From positions 1 through 15,704 of the forward strand of contig JBDHTS010000055.1 in the NCBI GenBank assembly GCA_039808845.1: a stretch of 15,704 bases of DNA. The letters are read 5' to 3'. A model generated the notes under the pieces. It searched no databases. It saw only the letters and a list, made by a program, of their open reading frames with translations, and was not told where the DNA came from. The position numbers were made by a program, and so were the translations under genes. The stretch is from JBDHTS01 sp039808845. Its GTDB lineage: Bacteria; Pseudomonadota; Alphaproteobacteria; Micavibrionales; Micavibrionaceae. The stretch's first letter is position 1, and every line of letters begins with the position of its first letter. Below, one piece after another: positions 14,302-15,704 of the stretch.

Positions 14302-15403
14302 CGCGGAAAGCGTCCGCGTCGACGCCTGCCCGGTATGCGGTTCTTCCGTTCTGACACCCCTGGATGTCCGGATGGAATATGCGCAGCAAAAAAAGGACGT
14401 TTTTCGTTTTGTTTTCGAGGATTGCCATTGCGATGGTTGCGGATTTGTTTTTTCGAGGCTAAGGCCGTCGGAAAAATATCTTGAAGCGTACTATGCGCAA
14501 TATCTTGAGAACCTTTCGGAAGTTTCGGCTTCGGAAATCGAGGCGCGACTGGTTTTTCTGGACGATGTCCTCAGGCCCGGAATGAAGGTTCTGGAGATTG
14601 GGGGCGGATATGGCGCATTTTCCGATCATCTGCGAAGCCGCGGTCTCGATGTCGTGCATTACGATCTGTCGTTCGGCGAAGGGCAAAAGATGACGCGGCA
14701 GGGCGGGCTCGATCTTGTCTGCTCCTATTATGTCGGCGAGCATGTTTCCGGCCTGAATTCATGGATCGGCATGCAGTCGGGACTGCTGAACGATGGCGGT
14801 TATCTGGCGATCGAGGTGCCGAATTTCAGGAACTGGCCGGTCGAGTCGATGAACAACGAGCACGTCAATCATTTTTCGCCCCATAGCCTGCAGGCCTTTC
14901 TGGAGCGAAACGGGTTTCATGTCCTGAAGATCGATGAAAACAGCGAAGGCCGCTATTTCGGCATGACAGCGCTCGCCCGGAAAAGCGCCGCATCAACAGA
15001 CAGTTCGGCCGGCTATGAGCCTGTGACTCTTGAGAAAGCGAAAGCGGCGGTCCGGAAAGTCATGGAACGGAAAGAGCAGTTTGCAGATTGCGCGGACTGG
15101 ATGAAGTCCTGTCTTGCAGCCGGGAAAAAAGTGGCGATCTGGCCTTGTAATGAACTGGCGACCGGCGTTCTGGCCTGCCTCGGTCAGGCAGAGCGCGATT
15201 GTCTCTATCTGTTCGACAAGGACAGCCGTAAAAGCGGAATGGCGTGGTTTGATTGCGCGCATCCCGTGGCGCTTCCCGCGCAGCAACAGATTATGCAATG
15301 CGATGCATTTTGCATTCTTTCACCTGCCTATGCCGGCGAAATAGAAAAAGATATACGGGCGCAGCATTCAGGTACGCCGCAGATCAGGAAAATCGCTGCC
15401 TGA
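14291..15403 (+). CDS. Zinc-binding SAM methyltransferase, sugar C-methyltransferase-like
   Basis: A 370-residue three-part protein. The N-terminal putative zinc-binding domain has CPVCG (Cys13, Cys16) and CHCDGCG (Cys45/47, Cys50). A class I SAM domain follows with LEIGGGYGAF (102-110) and the EH pair Glu150/His151, then IEVPNFRNWP (174-183) and HVNHFS (191-196). The C-terminal domain (about 245-370) contains KVAIWPCNELATGVLAC (280-296) and YLFDKDSRKSG (306-316), a nucleotide-binding-like fold. This order matches the NovU/TylC3-type C-methyltransferases that act on NDP-keto-deoxysugars. In that family the C-terminal glycine-rich loop is usually G-x-G-x-K-G-like; here it is WPCNELA, so the substrate may differ. 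The ATG 14291 overlaps the PhyH stop by 11 bases. Confidence 0.85.
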   Translation: MRDDAESVRVDACPVCGSSVLTPLDVRMEYAQQKKDVFRFVFEDCHCDGCGFVFSRLRPSEKYLEAYYAQYLENLSEVSASEIEARLVFLDDVLRPGMKVLEIGGGYGAFSDHLRSRGLDVVHYDLSFGEGQKMTRQGGLDLVCSYYVGEHVSGLNSWIGMQSGLLNDGGYLAIEVPNFRNWPVESMNNEHVNHFSPHSLQAFLERNGFHVLKIDENSEGRYFGMTALARKSAASTDSSAGYEPVTLEKAKAAVRKVMERKEQFADCADWMKSCLAAGKKVAIWPCNELATGVLACLGQAERDCLYLFDKDSRKSGMAWFDCAHPVALPAQQQIMQCDAFCILSPAYAGEIEKDIRAQHSGTPQIRKIAA

Positions 15404-15704
15404 TTATTCGGATACGGCCAGACACAAGCCGTCGCGGCCATAGGTGTTACCGTTGTAATACACGATCTGTCTGCCTTCATGGCGCAGCACGACGGGATAG
15501 CAGGCCATGTCCTCGTCCGGCGCGGGGGCGGGCGAGGGCAGGAACGGCGGGTCGGGATCACGGGTCCAGGTCAGGCCGTCCTGCGATGTCGCGGTATAGG
15601 GGATGTAATGATCGCCCTTGGCGCTGAACCACATGCGGTATTTGCCGTTCTCTTTCACCACATAAGGCCGCGCCAGCGCGTTCTCGCCGGGGCCGAAATC
15701 GATG
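15404..15704 (-). CDS. Partial beta-propeller glycosidase-like protein (C-terminal part)
   Basis: The frame is open to the right edge of the window, so the 5' end is cut off and only the last 99 codons are present. The visible protein reads ALARPYVVKENGKYRMWFSA, then YTATSQDGLTWTRDPDPP, and later YPVVLRHEGRQIVYYNG. This alternation of 'x-R-P-Y-V, G-x-Y-x-M-W-F-S, S-x-D-G-x-x-W-x-R' is typical of five-bladed beta-propeller proteins related to glycoside hydrolase families 32/43/130. Such proteins are common in surface-polysaccharide loci, sometimes without proven hydrolase activity. The stop TAA (15406-15404) abuts the stop of the convergent methyltransferase with no gap. Catalytic residues would lie in the missing part. 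Confidence 0.7.
   Translation of the reverse strand, partial: IDFGPGENALARPYVVKENGKYRMWFSAKGDHYIPYTATSQDGLTWTRDPDPPFLPSPAPAPDEDMACYPVVLRHEGRQIVYYNGNTYGRDGLCLAVSE

Noticed and set aside
1..15704. CRISPR array, transposase or insertion sequence
   Set aside because: I looked for spaced direct repeats, terminal inverted repeats and DDE-type transposase motifs and saw none in the window.

Overview
The window looks like chromosomal DNA of a Gram-negative, probably alphaproteobacterial, organism. The evidence is indirect: the sequence of a tRNA-Thr(TGT) 3' half, the GC-rich glycan genes, and a pseudaminic-acid-type cytidylyltransferase. No taxonomic marker gene is present, so this is a moderate inference.

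Region 1 (about 1-2150) is AT-richer than the rest and reads like an island edge. It opens with the 3' half of a tRNA-Thr gene (75-119) whose 5' half is missing, as expected for the attachment-site scar of an integrative element lying to the left. Next come a small orphan immunity-type protein (210-497) and a class II aspartyl-tRNA synthetase of archaeal type (774-2120). The synthetase leader (about 528-760) is a T-box riboswitch. Its 14-base T-box motif, antiterminator with 7-base bulge, and mutually exclusive terminator can all be paired by eye. The bulge bases TGGC predict a tRNA with G73, which fits tRNA-Asp or tRNA-Asn. T-boxes are mainly a Gram-positive device, so this riboswitch plus second-type AspRS looks transferred and is the most unusual thing here.

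Region 2 (2198-3421) is a strongly GC-rich family 4 glycosyltransferase on the + strand. Its 3' end overlaps the operon coming from the other direction by 31 bp.

Region 3 (13427 down to 3391, - strand) is a compact nine-gene operon. In transcription order it encodes a WbqC-like protein, a PseF-like cytidylyltransferase, an aldo/keto reductase, a GT-B-like transferase resembling the LIC12162/capsule families, a FemAB/GNAT-type acyltransferase, a SAM methyltransferase, an ABC exporter with fused membrane and ATPase domains, an asparagine-synthase-like enzyme without the usual N-terminal cysteine, and a family 4 glycosyltransferase. Five junctions are ATGA stop/start overlaps and the other three are a 14-base overlap and gaps of 3 and 6 bases, so the genes are almost certainly co-transcribed. 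The likely product is an exported surface glycan (capsule, O-antigen or flagellar glycan) carrying a modified nonulosonic acid. The other pseudaminic acid genes (pseB, C, G, H, I) are not in the window.

Region 4 (13492-15403, + strand) diverges from that operon across a 64-bp intergenic region. It encodes a PhyH-type Fe(II)/2-oxoglutarate dioxygenase and a zinc-binding sugar C-methyltransferase-like protein, overlapping by 11 bp. A partial gene on the - strand (15404 to the right edge) encodes the C-terminal part of a beta-propeller glycosidase-like protein and abuts the methyltransferase with no gap.
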